Origin: Anaerolineaceae bacterium
GTDB taxonomy: Bacteria; Chloroflexota; Anaerolineae; Anaerolineales; Villigracilaceae
DNA: 52,770 nt
Assembly: GCA_009885525.1 (NCBI GenBank)
Contig: VFKN01000074.1
Location: 1-52,770 of the forward strand
Direction of reading: 5' to 3'
Position 1 is the first letter of the stretch; the number at the start of each line of letters is the position of its first letter. A program made the position numbers and the translations under genes. The notes below the pieces were generated by a model. It saw nothing but the letters and a program-made list of their open reading frames with translations, was not told where the DNA came from and did not search any database. Shown here piece by piece: positions 6,461 to 15,913 of the stretch.

Positions 6461-8986
6461 ATGCCACGCACCTTAACCATTACCCCCGAGAAATTCACCA
6501 CCTTTGGTGAGTTGCTTCGATTCCTGCGCCGCAAAGCGGACCTGACCCAACGCGAACTTTCCATCGCGGTGGGCTATAGCGAGTCGCAGATCAGCCGCCT
6601 GGAGCAGAATGAACGTGCGCCTGATGAAGTCACGCTGGCGGCACGCTTTGTCACCGCGCTTTATATTGAGGATGAGCCGCAATGGGTGGCGCGCCTGCTG
6701 GAATTGGGATCCGCAACCCGCTCCCACGCCCCCGAGGCTGATGCGCCCCAGCCAATCGCCGAGGCGAAACCTACACCGCATAATCTGTCGATCCAGTTGA
6801 CCAGCTTCATCGGAAGAGAGAAAGAGATCATCGAAATCAAGCGATTGATATCTGATGATAAAAGTAACGTTCGGCTACTCACCCTTACCGGTCATGGCGG
6901 CTGCGGCAAGACTCGTCTCGCTCTGCAATCTGCTTCGGGTTTGCTTGATGATTTTCGTGATGGTGTCTGGTTGATCGAACTCGCTCCACTCGCTGACCCC
7001 GCGCTTGTGCCGGGGACAGTTGCGGCTGTGTTGGGTTTGAAAGAAGAAGCAGGTCGCCCCATTCTATCCACCCTAACCGACCATATACGTAGTAAGCGGA
7101 TATTGCTCATCTTTGATAATTGTGAGCATCTCATCCAAGCCAGCGCAAAATTGGCTGATGCCTTGTTGCATGCCTGCCCGGCTGTTCACCTCCTCGCTAC
7201 CAGCCGTGAGGCATTGGGAGTTTCAGGAGAGAGCGCGTTGGTTGTGCCGTCGCTCTCGATGCCACCAGACTTCCGAAATCTCCAAGATTTCGGAAGTCTC
7301 TCCCAATACGAAGCCGTGCGTTTGTTTACTGAGCGCGCAGTCACTGTTATGCCAGGCTTCACCCTCACTGACGAGAATGCCATTGCCATTGCGCAAATCT
7401 GCCAAAGGCTGGATGGGATACCACTTGCCATTGAACTTGCGGCGGTGCGGTTGCGGATGTTGCCAGTGGAGCAAATTGCGACGCGATTGGACGATGCCTT
7501 CCGCCTTTTGACAGGCGGAAGCCGCACCGCGTTACCGCGGCATCAGACCTTGCAAGCGTTGATTGACTGGAGCTATGAACTTCTGACAAATGCAGAGCAA
7601 GTAGTGTTTCGCCGTTTAGCGGTATTTGCCGCAGGCTGGACGCTCGAAGCTGCTGAAGCAGTCTGCATCGGGGAAGAGATCAAGACCGACGAAGTGTTTG
7701 ACTTGCTTGCTCACTTACTGGATAAGTCACTCGTGCTGGCTGAAGAACACAGTAAAACAGCGCGCTATCGGATGTTGGAGACGATCCGCCAATATGCGCT
7801 GTCGAAGTTGGCGGCGAGCGGCGAAGCGGACACCGTGCGTAAGCGACATATGATGTACTATCTAGCGCTGGCGGAGGCAGGTGTAGATTCATATTTATCT
7901 CCACCGTTACAACGGGCATGGGACGATCGCATGGAGGCCGAGCACGATAACATGCGGGCGGCACTGGCGTGGAGTCAATCAACTCAGGGGAGTGCGGATT
8001 TAAGGCTGCGCTTGGCTAAAGCATTGGTATCGTTTTGGTTCAACGTCGGGTATTGGAGTGAAGGAAGAAACTATTTGGAGAGTGCACTGAGGCAGGCAGA
8101 TGTAGAGCGGGTAGACAATAAGGAGTTGCGGGCATGGGTGCTTTTCTCTCTAGGTTTATTTGCCGTGGGACTAGGCGAATATGATGCTGCGGAGGCGCAG
8201 ATGGTCGATAGCCGAAATTTATTCCAAGAATTGGGGGATGCCTCATCGAATGCCGTCTTACAGCTCCGTTTAGGATGGCTGGCACGCGAGCGCGGAGATA
8301 CGACCACCGCTCGTCTGCGGCTCGAGGAAAGCCTGGGGACATTCCGTAAGCTTGAAGACAAGGTATACATTTTTGAAACCCTAAATCCTTTAGGAGAGGT
8401 GCTTGTCATGCAGGGAGATACGGAAGGGGCAACGAGACTCCTTGAGGAGAGCCTGGCAATCTCCCGCGAATTAGGACACTTTAACGGAATGGGTTGGGCG
8501 CTCAACCATTTGGGACACGTCGCGCAGATTCAAGGTGAGTACGAACTCGCAACGCGGTTGCATGAAGAGAGTATGCCATTGTTCCGCCAGAGAGGAGAGC
8601 GATGGTTTGGCATAACTTGGGCACATCAGGGTTTGGGTGAGACCGCGCTGGCTCAGGGCAATGCTGGGCTCGCGGCGACTCATTTTGGGGAGGCATTGGG
8701 GCTATTCCATGATTCGGGAGACCGGCCTGGGGTGTCGTGGTGTCTGGCGGGCTTGGCAGGCGTTGCGGCATTGGATGAAGAACCTGAACGTGCGGCTTGG
8801 TTATGGGGTGCGGCGGAGGCATTGCGCCAATCCATCGGAGTGCGCGAAGCGCCAGCCAGCCATGCCACACATGAACGACTGAAAGCCGAAGTTCGCAAGC
8901 AATTGGGCGAAGCCGTGTTCAATGCCAAGTGGATCGAAGGGCAAGCCGCTTCGATGGAACAAGCCATCGCTGAGGCAACACAGTGA
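6461..8986 (+). CDS. XRE-type HTH / NB-ARC (STAND) ATPase / TPR transcriptional regulator
   Basis: An 841-residue signal-responsive regulator. Residues 15-66 form an XRE helix-turn-helix (LTQRELSIAVGYSESQISRLE). A STAND ATPase follows: P-loop GHGGCGKT (144-151), Walker B LLIFDNCEHL and the GIPLAIELAA motif, then a winged-helix region. From about residue 480 to the end there are several TPR-like helical repeats (for example AEAQMVDSRNLFQELGD, LLEESLAISRELG). Such AfsR/SARP-related proteins are held inactive until a ligand or partner binds the repeat domain, after which the ATPase oligomerises. Its stop overlaps the next gene (GTGA), tying it to the sugar-acid locus, so it may be the local regulator. 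The ligand is unknown. Confidence 0.88.
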   Translation: MPRTLTITPEKFTTFGELLRFLRRKADLTQRELSIAVGYSESQISRLEQNERAPDEVTLAARFVTALYIEDEPQWVARLLELGSATRSHAPEADAPQPIAEAKPTPHNLSIQLTSFIGREKEIIEIKRLISDDKSNVRLLTLTGHGGCGKTRLALQSASGLLDDFRDGVWLIELAPLADPALVPGTVAAVLGLKEEAGRPILSTLTDHIRSKRILLIFDNCEHLIQASAKLADALLHACPAVHLLATSREALGVSGESALVVPSLSMPPDFRNLQDFGSLSQYEAVRLFTERAVTVMPGFTLTDENAIAIAQICQRLDGIPLAIELAAVRLRMLPVEQIATRLDDAFRLLTGGSRTALPRHQTLQALIDWSYELLTNAEQVVFRRLAVFAAGWTLEAAEAVCIGEEIKTDEVFDLLAHLLDKSLVLAEEHSKTARYRMLETIRQYALSKLAASGEADTVRKRHMMYYLALAEAGVDSYLSPPLQRAWDDRMEAEHDNMRAALAWSQSTQGSADLRLRLAKALVSFWFNVGYWSEGRNYLESALRQADVERVDNKELRAWVLFSLGLFAVGLGEYDAAEAQMVDSRNLFQELGDASSNAVLQLRLGWLARERGDTTTARLRLEESLGTFRKLEDKVYIFETLNPLGEVLVMQGDTEGATRLLEESLAISRELGHFNGMGWALNHLGHVAQIQGEYELATRLHEESMPLFRQRGERWFGITWAHQGLGETALAQGNAGLAATHFGEALGLFHDSGDRPGVSWCLAGLAGVAALDEEPERAAWLWGAAEALRQSIGVREAPASHATHERLKAEVRKQLGEAVFNAKWIEGQAASMEQAIAEATQ

Positions 8987-9774
8987 CTCTAAACATTGAT
9001 CTCATCAACTATCGCGCGCTCGTCACCGGCGTCAGCAGCGGAATTGGCGCGGGCGTCGCGGAAGCACTGGCACAAGCCGGATGCGATGTCGCAGGCTGCG
9101 GAATCGAATCAGCGGATAGCGCGGGCGCGCAGCGTTTTATCTCCACCGTGGAAAGTTGCGGGCGGCGCGCGTTTTATCAATCCGTGGATTTAGCGGATGG
9201 AGTTGCGGCGCGTGCCTTTGTAGAATCGGCGGCAGACCAACTCGGCGGCATAGACTTTGTGGTTTCAAATGCGGGTCGTAATTTTTTCAAAGGCGCCGAG
9301 AAAGCCACCGAAGCAGACTGGCAGGCAAACATGGATTTAAATCTTGCCGCGCATTGGCGGGTAGCGCAAGCCGCAAAGCCGTTTCTTGATCGATCGTCCA
9401 ACCCTGTGGTTGTCATTATCACATCCAATCATTCACTTTACACCCTTCCAAATTCTTTTCCGTACAATGTTGCCAAAGCCGGATTGGTTGCCATGGTGCA
9501 ATCTTTGGCAATCGAATGGGGACCGCATATCCGCGCAGTGGGTATTGCGCCAGGCTTTATTGACACGCCGCTCGCGGATGCATGGTTTAACGAATTCCCC
9601 GACCCTGCCGCAAAAAGAAAACAAATTGAAGAACTGCATCCCGTCGGGCATTTAGGAAAGCCTGATGATATTGGCGCACTGTGTGCTTTTGTGTGCAGCC
9701 CGCTGGCTGGGAATATTTCAGGCACAACGATCTTGATTGACGGCGGGCGCGGCGCTGTGATGCAAGATGTTTAA
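8983..9774 (+). CDS. Short-chain dehydrogenase/reductase (SDR)
   Basis: A 263-residue NAD(P)-dependent oxidoreductase of the classical SDR fold. The cofactor motif is TGVSSGIG near residue 15, NAG occurs at about residue 96, and the catalytic YNVAK follows a serine-containing strand (TSNHSLYTLPNSFP). The C-terminus has the usual PG-F-I-D-T-P segment and a GTTILIDGG ending. The start is GTG, overlapping the regulator's stop as GTGA, with no separate ribosome site, so translation is coupled. In this context it probably oxidises a sugar, sugar acid or polyol at a secondary alcohol. Substrate is not readable. Confidence 0.9.
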   Translation: MTLNIDLINYRALVTGVSSGIGAGVAEALAQAGCDVAGCGIESADSAGAQRFISTVESCGRRAFYQSVDLADGVAARAFVESAADQLGGIDFVVSNAGRNFFKGAEKATEADWQANMDLNLAAHWRVAQAAKPFLDRSSNPVVVIITSNHSLYTLPNSFPYNVAKAGLVAMVQSLAIEWGPHIRAVGIAPGFIDTPLADAWFNEFPDPAAKRKQIEELHPVGHLGKPDDIGALCAFVCSPLAGNISGTTILIDGGRGAVMQDV

Positions 9775-9803
9775 TAAAAAATAAACCTTCTAAAGGAGCA
9801 ACT

Positions 9804-10796
9804 TTGAATTACTTACCCGTTGATACACGTTACGAAGCAATGCGCTACAACCGCTCGGGCAGAAGCGGACTCAAACTGCCCGCAATCTCGCTCGGACTTT
9901 GGCACAACTTTGGCGGCGTGGATGTTTTTGAAAATAGCCGCGCGATGGTACGCAGCGCCTTCGATATGGGTATCACCCATTTTGACTTAGCCAACAATTA
10001 TGGCCCGCCCGCCGGTTCCGCGGAAGAGACTTTCGGGCAGATCATGCAAGCCGACTTGCGGCCTTATCGCGACGAGTTAATCATCTCCTCCAAAGCGGGC
10101 TACTACATGTGGCCCGGTCCGTATGGTGAATGGGGCTCGCGCAAGTATCTTGTCTCAAGCCTCGATCAAAGCCTGAAGCGCATGGGATTGGATTACGTGG
10201 ATATCTTCTATCATCACCGCCCCGATCCCGACACGCCGTTGGAAGAAACCATGTCCGCGCTGGATTACATCGTGCGCAGCGGACGCGCGTTGTATGTGGG
10301 TCTCTCCAACTATAAGCCGGAGCAGACGCGGGAAGCCGCAAAAATTTTGAAGTCACTTGGCACGCCCTGCCTCATCCATCAGCCATCCTACAGCATGTTC
10401 AACCGCTGGGTTGAGGATGGTTTGCTAAATACACTGGAAGATGAAGGCATTGGCTGCATCGCATTCTCACCGCTTGCGCAGGGTTTGCTGACCGATAAAT
10501 ACCTGAGCGGCATCCCCGAGGGTTCACGCGCATCCAAGCCGCACGGATTCTTGAAGCCCGCAAATATTACGGATGACAAACTCGCCAAAGTAAAACACTT
10601 GAACGATATGGCCATCGCACGCGGACAAACGCTTGCCCAGTTGGCGCTTGCCTGGGTGCTCCGCCACGCAGCTATGACCTCAGTGCTGATCGGCGCAAGT
10701 CGAATTGCGCAAATTGAAGATGCGGTCGGCACGTTGAATAACCTATCGCTGAGTGCTGAAGAACTTCAGACGATTGAAACTATTTTGAAAGGATAA
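9804..10796 (+). CDS. Aldo/keto reductase (YghZ/Kv-beta-like)
   Basis: A 330-residue TIM-barrel NADPH-dependent reductase. The catalytic tetrad can be seen: Asp in THFDLANNYG, Tyr in the same segment, Lys in IISSKAGYY, and His in DIFYHHRPD. The start is TTG with AAAGGAG 5 bases upstream, which is better placed than any later ATG. The sequence resembles the L-glyceraldehyde-3-phosphate reductase (YghZ) group rather than the small AKR1-type enzymes. It follows the SDR gene by 29 bp. It could reduce an aldehyde released by the aldolases or act on a sugar. An REP-like palindrome separates it from the next gene. Confidence 0.88.
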   Translation: MNYLPVDTRYEAMRYNRSGRSGLKLPAISLGLWHNFGGVDVFENSRAMVRSAFDMGITHFDLANNYGPPAGSAEETFGQIMQADLRPYRDELIISSKAGYYMWPGPYGEWGSRKYLVSSLDQSLKRMGLDYVDIFYHHRPDPDTPLEETMSALDYIVRSGRALYVGLSNYKPEQTREAAKILKSLGTPCLIHQPSYSMFNRWVEDGLLNTLEDEGIGCIAFSPLAQGLLTDKYLSGIPEGSRASKPHGFLKPANITDDKLAKVKHLNDMAIARGQTLAQLALAWVLRHAAMTSVLIGASRIAQIEDAVGTLNNLSLSAEELQTIETILKG

Positions 10797-10818
10797 AAGA
10801 AATAATCTCTCTATCGTT

Positions 10819-10916
10819 ATGTCATTGCGAGGAGCGCGTTTGCTCTTTGCGACGAAGCAATCCCCTTTCACTTGGAGACTGCTTCGGCAAAAACCAGGAA
10901 CGCCTCGCAGCGACAT
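10819..10916. repeat. REP-like palindromic element (type 1)
   Basis: Nested inverted repeats lie in the 147-bp gap between two co-directional genes. The outer arms of 14 bp (ATGTCATTGCGAGG and CCTCGCAGCGACAT) differ at two positions. Inner arms contain CGAAGCAATC and GACTGCTTCG. The same core (CGAAGCAATC, GATTGCTTCG, CTCGCAACGACAT) recurs at 17198-17311, so this is a dispersed family. It has no coding potential. Confidence 0.8.
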
Positions 10917-10943
10917 TATTCATAAAAAGGAGTAACAAATTCC

Positions 10944-11933
10944 ATGATTCAAATTGCAGAGTTTTTACCACCAACCCCCACGCCCTTGTGGAAACTTTCC
11001 AAACAGGCCGGCGTCGATTTTGCCGTGGGCGGCTTGCCATTCAATGAGCCATCCAACGGTACAGATGCGCCCTGGGATTATTTACCGCTTCTGCGAATGA
11101 AGCAGCGTTACGAAAGCGGCGGATTCAAACTCGCCGTCATCGAAGTCCGCCCGCCATTGAACCAAGCCAAGCGCGGCTTGCCAGGCGGCGATGAAGAAAT
11201 CGCCACTGTTTGTACGCTGATCGAAAACATGGGACGCCTCGGCATTCCCGTCTGGTGCTACGAATGGATGACCGATTTCAACTGGCTGCGCACCAGCACC
11301 AACACAATCTCACGCGGCGGCTCGGTAGTAACGAGTTTTGACAACTCATTAATGAAAGACGCGCCGCTGACCGAAAACGGTCCGATCAGCGAAGAGAAAC
11401 TTTGGGAAACACTTGAACACTTTCTCAAAATCGTATTGCCTGTGGCAGAGAAATGGAATGTCAAACTTGCCATGCATCCCGATGATCCCCCCCTCTCCCC
11501 CATTCGCGGAGTAGGGCGCATCATGAGCAGCGTTGATAATTATCAGCGTTTGCTTGACATGGTGCCCAGCCCGATGAATGGCATCACCATGTGCCAGGGT
11601 AACTTCACGCTCATGACCGATGACCTGCCGGGTGTCATCCATAAATTCGGCAGACAGGAAAAAATATTTTTCGTCCACTTCCGTGATGTGCGCGGCACGG
11701 TGGAAAAATATGAAGAGACCTGGCATGACGAAGGCAAAACTGACATGCTGGCATGTATGCAAGCCTACAGAGACATCAACTTCGAGGGCGTGCTGCGTCC
11801 CGATCATGTGCCCACTGTGGAAGGTGACAGTAACGAGAACGCGGGCTATTCATCCTTCGGACGGCTGTATGCCATTGGATATATCCGCGGCCTGCGGCAA
11901 GCCGTCTATGCCGGCGTAGGAAAAGCGTCATGA
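10944..11933 (+). CDS. Mannonate dehydratase (UxuA)-like TIM-barrel protein
   Basis: A 329-residue protein of the UxuA/xylose-isomerase-like barrel fold. Metal-ligand segments typical of UxuA are recognisable: [15 protein letters not shown] and RPDHVPT. AAAAAGGAG lies about 12 bases before the ATG. UxuA dehydrates D-mannonate to 2-keto-3-deoxy-D-gluconate in hexuronate catabolism. The protein is slightly shorter than the E. coli enzyme (about 390 residues), so it may be a divergent member acting on another aldonate. Its stop overlaps the next gene start (ATGA), coupling it to the uronate-dehydrogenase-like epimerase. Confidence 0.82.
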   Translation: MIQIAEFLPPTPTPLWKLSKQAGVDFAVGGLPFNEPSNGTDAPWDYLPLLRMKQRYESGGFKLAVIEVRPPLNQAKRGLPGGDEEIATVCTLIENMGRLGIPVWCYEWMTDFNWLRTSTNTISRGGSVVTSFDNSLMKDAPLTENGPISEEKLWETLEHFLKIVLPVAEKWNVKLAMHPDDPPLSPIRGVGRIMSSVDNYQRLLDMVPSPMNGITMCQGNFTLMTDDLPGVIHKFGRQEKIFFVHFRDVRGTVEKYEETWHDEGKTDMLACMQAYRDINFEGVLRPDHVPTVEGDSNENAGYSSFGRLYAIGYIRGLRQAVYAGVGKAS

Positions 11934-12757
11934 AAATCGCGGTAACGGGCGGTGTTGGCAGCGTTGGCAAAGCCATTGTGGACATGGCATTGACTCAGGG
12001 TCACAGCATTGTCTGCATTGATCGCGTGACTCCAGGCAGCGACGACAGATCCAACATCATCTACATACAAGCCGACCTTACCGATTACGCTGCAATGGAA
12101 AATGCACTGCGCGGCTGTGATGCTGTGGTGCACATGGCAGCCATCCCTGCACCGGGTCGCCACCCAGATCATATCGTGCACAACAACAATGTGACCAGCA
12201 GTTACAACGCACTGCGCGCCGCAGTCGAAGTCGGAATCGCCAAGGTTTGTCAGGCATCCAGCGTGAACGCAACCGGACTCGCGTACAGCCGCTGGCCGCG
12301 CTTCGATTATTTTCCGCTGGACGAGGAGCATCCCACTTACAACGAAGATCCATACAGCCTGTCGAAATGGATTTGCGAAGAACAGGGCAACTCGTTTGCG
12401 CGGCGCTACGCGGATATGACCATTTCGAGTATGCGTTTCCATTGGGTCGTACCGGAACGCGCTACCGCGATACAGGCACACGGATACAGTCAGACCGAGG
12501 CCGCGGCTAAAAATCTGTGGGCATATACACTCCACGCTTCCGCAGCGCGGGCTTGTTTACTTTCCCTCACAGCAGACTTCAAAGGTCATGAAGTGTTTTA
12601 CATCGCCGCCCCCGATACCATCTCTGAGATACCCTCGCTTGAACTTAAACAAAAATTTTTCCCCGATGTACCCGTGCGCGGCGATCTGAGCGGCCATAAA
12701 AGTTTTTTCAACTCCGGCAAAGCAGAACGGCTGCTTGGCTGGAAACATGATCAATAA
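11930..12757 (+). CDS. NAD-dependent epimerase/dehydratase, uronate dehydrogenase-like
   Basis: A 275-residue extended SDR. The N-terminal NAD motif is [12 protein letters not shown], the AAIP segment ([10 protein letters not shown]) matches the NAD-contacting loop, Ser is in QASSVNATG, and the catalytic pair is YSLSK. The AAIPxPG and SSVNATG patterns are close to uronate dehydrogenase-like proteins, which oxidise galacturonate or glucuronate to the aldarolactone. That specific activity is an inference; another sugar epimerase or dehydrogenase is possible. The ATG overlaps the UxuA-like stop by ATGA, and a ribosome site AAAGGAG leads the following gene, so the set is one operon. Confidence 0.82.
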   Translation: MKIAVTGGVGSVGKAIVDMALTQGHSIVCIDRVTPGSDDRSNIIYIQADLTDYAAMENALRGCDAVVHMAAIPAPGRHPDHIVHNNNVTSSYNALRAAVEVGIAKVCQASSVNATGLAYSRWPRFDYFPLDEEHPTYNEDPYSLSKWICEEQGNSFARRYADMTISSMRFHWVVPERATAIQAHGYSQTEAAAKNLWAYTLHASAARACLLSLTADFKGHEVFYIAAPDTISEIPSLELKQKFFPDVPVRGDLSGHKSFFNSGKAERLLGWKHDQ

Positions 12758-12772
12758 AGGAGCAGGCAAATA

Positions 12773-13744
12773 ATGCAATATCGAACTTTTGGAAGAACCG
12801 GCTGGAAGGTCAGCGACATTGGTTATGGCATGTGGGGCCTCGCCGGCTGGACAGGCTCAGACGATGACGAGTCGATGAAGTCTTTACATCGCGCGGTGGA
12901 ACTTGGCTGCAATTTTTTTGATACCGCCTGGGGCTACGGCGCAGGACACAGCGAACAACTTTTGGGCAAATTGGTGCGCGCCTACGCGGGTAAAAAATTA
13001 TATGTAGCCAGCAAGATTCCGCCCAAGAATTTTAAATGGCCCGCCGAACCCGAATACTCGCTGGATGATTGTTATCCGCCAGATCACATCCGCGAATATG
13101 TTGAAAAAAGCCTGAAAAATTTAGGGATGAGTCAAATGGATTTGATTCAATTCCACACTTGGGATGATTCGTGGGCAGCGGATGAGCGCTGGCAGCGCGC
13201 GATTGATGATCTCAAACGCGAGGGTTTAATTCTCGCGGCGGGCATCAGCGTTGACCGTTGGGAACCGGCCAACGCAATTCAAGCCATCCGCACCGGGCTG
13301 ATTGACGCCGTGCAGGTGATTTACAACATCTTCGACCAAAACCCCGAAGACGAATTATTTCCCGTTTGCCGCGAATTAAATGTGGCAGTGATTGCCCGCG
13401 TCCCATTTGACGAAGGCACGCTCACAGGAACTTTGACTCTTGATAGCACATGGCCCAAAGACGATTGGCGCAATAGTTACTTTGTGCCTGAAAACCTGAA
13501 GTCCAGCGTGGAGCACGCGGAAACACTGCGTCCTTTAATCCCAGCCGATATGACCATGCCAGAAGTGGCGCTGCGCTTTATTTTGGCGAACCCGGATGTC
13601 AGCACCATTATCCCCGGCATGCGAAAAATCAAGAACACAGAAATGAACATCGCAACCAGCGACACGGGCGGACTATCCCCCGATTTGATTCAGAAATTAC
13701 GCGCACATCGTTGGGATCGAACACCAACGGCGTGGTCGCAATAA
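12773..13744 (+). CDS. Aldo/keto reductase
   Basis: A 323-residue NADPH-dependent reductase, the second of its fold here. Tetrad positions are visible as Asp and Tyr in NFFDTAWGYG, Lys in YVASKIPP and His in LIQFHTWDD. The C-terminal cofactor segment includes TIIPGMRK. It starts at an ATG preceded by AAAGGAGCAGG. It is not closely similar to the aldo/keto reductase at 9804, so the two are not a recent duplication. Proteins like this often sit in sugar-acid catabolic clusters and interconvert ketone and alcohol forms. The substrate is not known. Confidence 0.88.
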   Translation: MQYRTFGRTGWKVSDIGYGMWGLAGWTGSDDDESMKSLHRAVELGCNFFDTAWGYGAGHSEQLLGKLVRAYAGKKLYVASKIPPKNFKWPAEPEYSLDDCYPPDHIREYVEKSLKNLGMSQMDLIQFHTWDDSWAADERWQRAIDDLKREGLILAAGISVDRWEPANAIQAIRTGLIDAVQVIYNIFDQNPEDELFPVCRELNVAVIARVPFDEGTLTGTLTLDSTWPKDDWRNSYFVPENLKSSVEHAETLRPLIPADMTMPEVALRFILANPDVSTIIPGMRKIKNTEMNIATSDTGGLSPDLIQKLRAHRWDRTPTAWSQ

Positions 13745-13768
13745 TCACACTATATTGGAGAAACCATT

Positions 13769-14596
13769 ATGCACATTCAACCTTCCAAAGAAGATCTGAT
13801 CGAACTGACCAAACTCAATCCCTTTGACCGTTTTGATGACGGCCGTCCGCGCGTGCCCGAAGATTTACTGGAGCGCATGAAACTTGTCACTACCGAAGAA
13901 GCCTGGGGCGTGCTGCGCAATCACGGATATGATCGCCAATTCGAGGGCAACTGGATGGAAACACATCCGGGCACGATCACTGTCGGGCGTGCGATCACGG
14001 CGCAATTTCTGCCGCATCGTCCCGATTATCATGACGCGATTCAGCAGGCAGGCGTGAATGAAGGCCGCGGAAAAATCGGCGGACAGAATTCGTGGATCAT
14101 CGAGTCATTGCAGTTACACGATGTGATGATCGTGGATATTTTCGGCAAGGTCAAGGATGGCACTGTGGTCGGTGACAACCTCGGCACTGCAACGCGCAGC
14201 CGCACGCGCGTGGGCGCTGTCATCGATGGCGGTATCCGCGATTATCAGGGGCTGGTTCAATTATCGGATGTAAATTTCTATGTGCGCGGCGTTGATCCGA
14301 CTGCCATTGCCGATGTCACACTGGCGGGCATCAACATCCCCGTCCGCATCGGCGGCGTGACCGTGCTGCCCGGTGATGTGATGTTAGGCACGCCGACCGG
14401 CATTATATTTATCCCGCCGCATCTCGTGCAGGAAGTTGTCGAATCGAGCGAAGCCATCCGCGTGCGCGATGAGTTTGGCAAGCTGCGTTTGGACGAAGGC
14501 AAATACACCAGCGGCGAAATTGACGTGCAAACCTGGCGCGAAGATATCGAGGCTGACTTTCAGGCATGGATCTTGCAGAAGGCAAATAAAAAATGA
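13769..14596 (+). CDS. RraA-family protein (HMG/oxaloacetate-type aldolase-like)
   Basis: A 275-residue protein with the RraA-fold core: GDNLGTATRSRTRVGAV followed by IDGGIRD, the G-D-x-x-x and G-G-x-R-D metal/substrate motifs of 4-hydroxy-4-methyl-2-oxoglutarate aldolases. It is longer than RraA itself (about 160 residues) through an N-terminal extension of about 85 residues beginning MHIQPSKEDLIEL. Class II pyruvate aldolases of this kind cleave 4-hydroxy-2-oxo acids and need Mg2+. In the cluster it would act after a dehydratase, or could be a dehydratase-like variant. A GGAG 9 bases upstream supports the start; the stop overlaps the next gene (ATGA). Confidence 0.83.
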   Translation: MHIQPSKEDLIELTKLNPFDRFDDGRPRVPEDLLERMKLVTTEEAWGVLRNHGYDRQFEGNWMETHPGTITVGRAITAQFLPHRPDYHDAIQQAGVNEGRGKIGGQNSWIIESLQLHDVMIVDIFGKVKDGTVVGDNLGTATRSRTRVGAVIDGGIRDYQGLVQLSDVNFYVRGVDPTAIADVTLAGINIPVRIGGVTVLPGDVMLGTPTGIIFIPPHLVQEVVESSEAIRVRDEFGKLRLDEGKYTSGEIDVQTWREDIEADFQAWILQKANKK

Positions 14597-15894
14597 GCAC
14601 ACGACCCGAAGACAATGTTAATCAACATTCGCGCCCAAGTGATTTAAGAATTACAGATGTGCGTACTGCCACAGTCGGCTGGGATGGCTGGCGCTTCCCC
14701 ATCATTCGCATTGACACCAATCAAGGCTTGGTCGGTTATGGCGAGGTGCGTGACGGCGCAAGTAAAAATTACGCGCTGATGCTTAAGAGTCGTTTACTGG
14801 GAGAAAATCCATGTAACGTGGATAAGATTTTCAAAAAAATAAAACAATTCGGTCATCATGCGCGGCAGGGCGGCGGCGTGTGCGGAATCGAAATGGCGTT
14901 GATGGATTTGGCGGGCAAGGCTTACAACGTTCCCGCGTATATGCTCGCGGGCGGAAAATTCCGCGACTCGATCCGCATGTATTGCGACACGCCCAACGAA
15001 CCGACCGGCGAGGCGATGGGGCATAAGCTCAAGGAGCGCATGTCGCGCGGCTTTACCATGCTCAAAATGGACATCGGCATTCAACCGCTCATCGGTGAAA
15101 AAGATGCGCTCACTTATCCAGCCGGAACATTGAATACAAATGACGGCACGCAACTGGATCGTATGTTGGATATCAATAGTATTCAACATCCATTCACACA
15201 TGTGCGCCTCACGCCGAAAGGCATCCAAATGTTGTGTGAATACGTGGAGCAGGTGCGGAATGTTGTCGGGTATGAAGTGCCCATCGCCGCCGATCACTTT
15301 GGTCACATTGGCGTGGATGATTGTATTCGTCTCGGTGAAGCGTTGGAACCGTATAACCTTGCGTGGCTCGAAGATATGGTGCCGTGGCAATTCACCGATC
15401 AATGGGTAAAAATGGAACGCGCGCTCAAGACTCCTGTTTGCACCGGCGAAGACATTTATCTCAAAGAAGGTTTTCTGCCTTTGCTGCAAGCGCACGCGGT
15501 CAATGTGATTCATCCCGACCTTGCGACGAGCGGCGGAATTCTCGAAACGAAAAAGATCGGCGATCTCGCGCAGGAATATGGCGTGAGCATGGCGCTGCAC
15601 ATGGCGGGCACGCCCATCAGCACCATGGCGGCTGTGCATTGCGCCGCCGCGACTGAGAACTTCATCGCGTTGGAGCATCACTTTAATGATGTCCCATTCT
15701 GGAATGATTTCATTGACGGCGTTTCAAAGCCGGTTATCCAAAATGGATATATCACAGTTCCCGACGCGCCTGGCCTCGGCTTCACGTTGAATGAAGATGC
15801 TATCAAAGAACATCTCATCCCCGAAGATCGCGGCTTCTTTGAGCCAACTTCGGAATGGGATCAATCACTCAGTTGGGATCGACTCTGGTCGTAG
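14593..15894 (+). CDS. Enolase-superfamily dehydratase (mandelate racemase-like), paralogue 2
   Basis: A 433-residue enzyme candidate translated from an ATG overlapping the RraA stop. Catalytic features include KMD (K158, D160), first metal ligand D234 (AADHFG), E260 (WLEDM), E286 (TGEDIY), D309 (HPDLATSGG) and H336 (ALHMAG), the His-Asp pair expected of the mandelate-racemase subgroup. It has a 20-residue N-terminal tail rich in polar residues before the cap domain and an insertion at about residues 168-200 (ALTYPAGTLNTNDG region) not usual for the family. It would abstract the alpha proton of a carboxylate sugar, Mg2+-dependent. The exact substrate is open. Confidence 0.87.
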   Translation: MSTRPEDNVNQHSRPSDLRITDVRTATVGWDGWRFPIIRIDTNQGLVGYGEVRDGASKNYALMLKSRLLGENPCNVDKIFKKIKQFGHHARQGGGVCGIEMALMDLAGKAYNVPAYMLAGGKFRDSIRMYCDTPNEPTGEAMGHKLKERMSRGFTMLKMDIGIQPLIGEKDALTYPAGTLNTNDGTQLDRMLDINSIQHPFTHVRLTPKGIQMLCEYVEQVRNVVGYEVPIAADHFGHIGVDDCIRLGEALEPYNLAWLEDMVPWQFTDQWVKMERALKTPVCTGEDIYLKEGFLPLLQAHAVNVIHPDLATSGGILETKKIGDLAQEYGVSMALHMAGTPISTMAAVHCAAATENFIALEHHFNDVPFWNDFIDGVSKPVIQNGYITVPDAPGLGFTLNEDAIKEHLIPEDRGFFEPTSEWDQSLSWDRLWS

Positions 15895-15913
15895 ATGAAA
15901 GAACAATAATCCA

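Noticed and set aside
6461..8986. STAND ATPase as an antiphage defence (Avs-like) gene
   Set aside because: It has a DNA-binding XRE domain, no effector domain, and sits in a metabolic operon.
11906..12535. A 209-residue minus-strand frame opposite the epimerase gene
   Set aside because: Antisense shadow of a gene with clear NAD and YxxxK motifs; no domain recognised.
14794..15681. A 295-residue open frame on the minus strand opposite the enolase gene
   Set aside because: It is antisense to a gene with clear catalytic motifs, has no ribosome site and no recognisable domain; GC-rich codon bias explains it.
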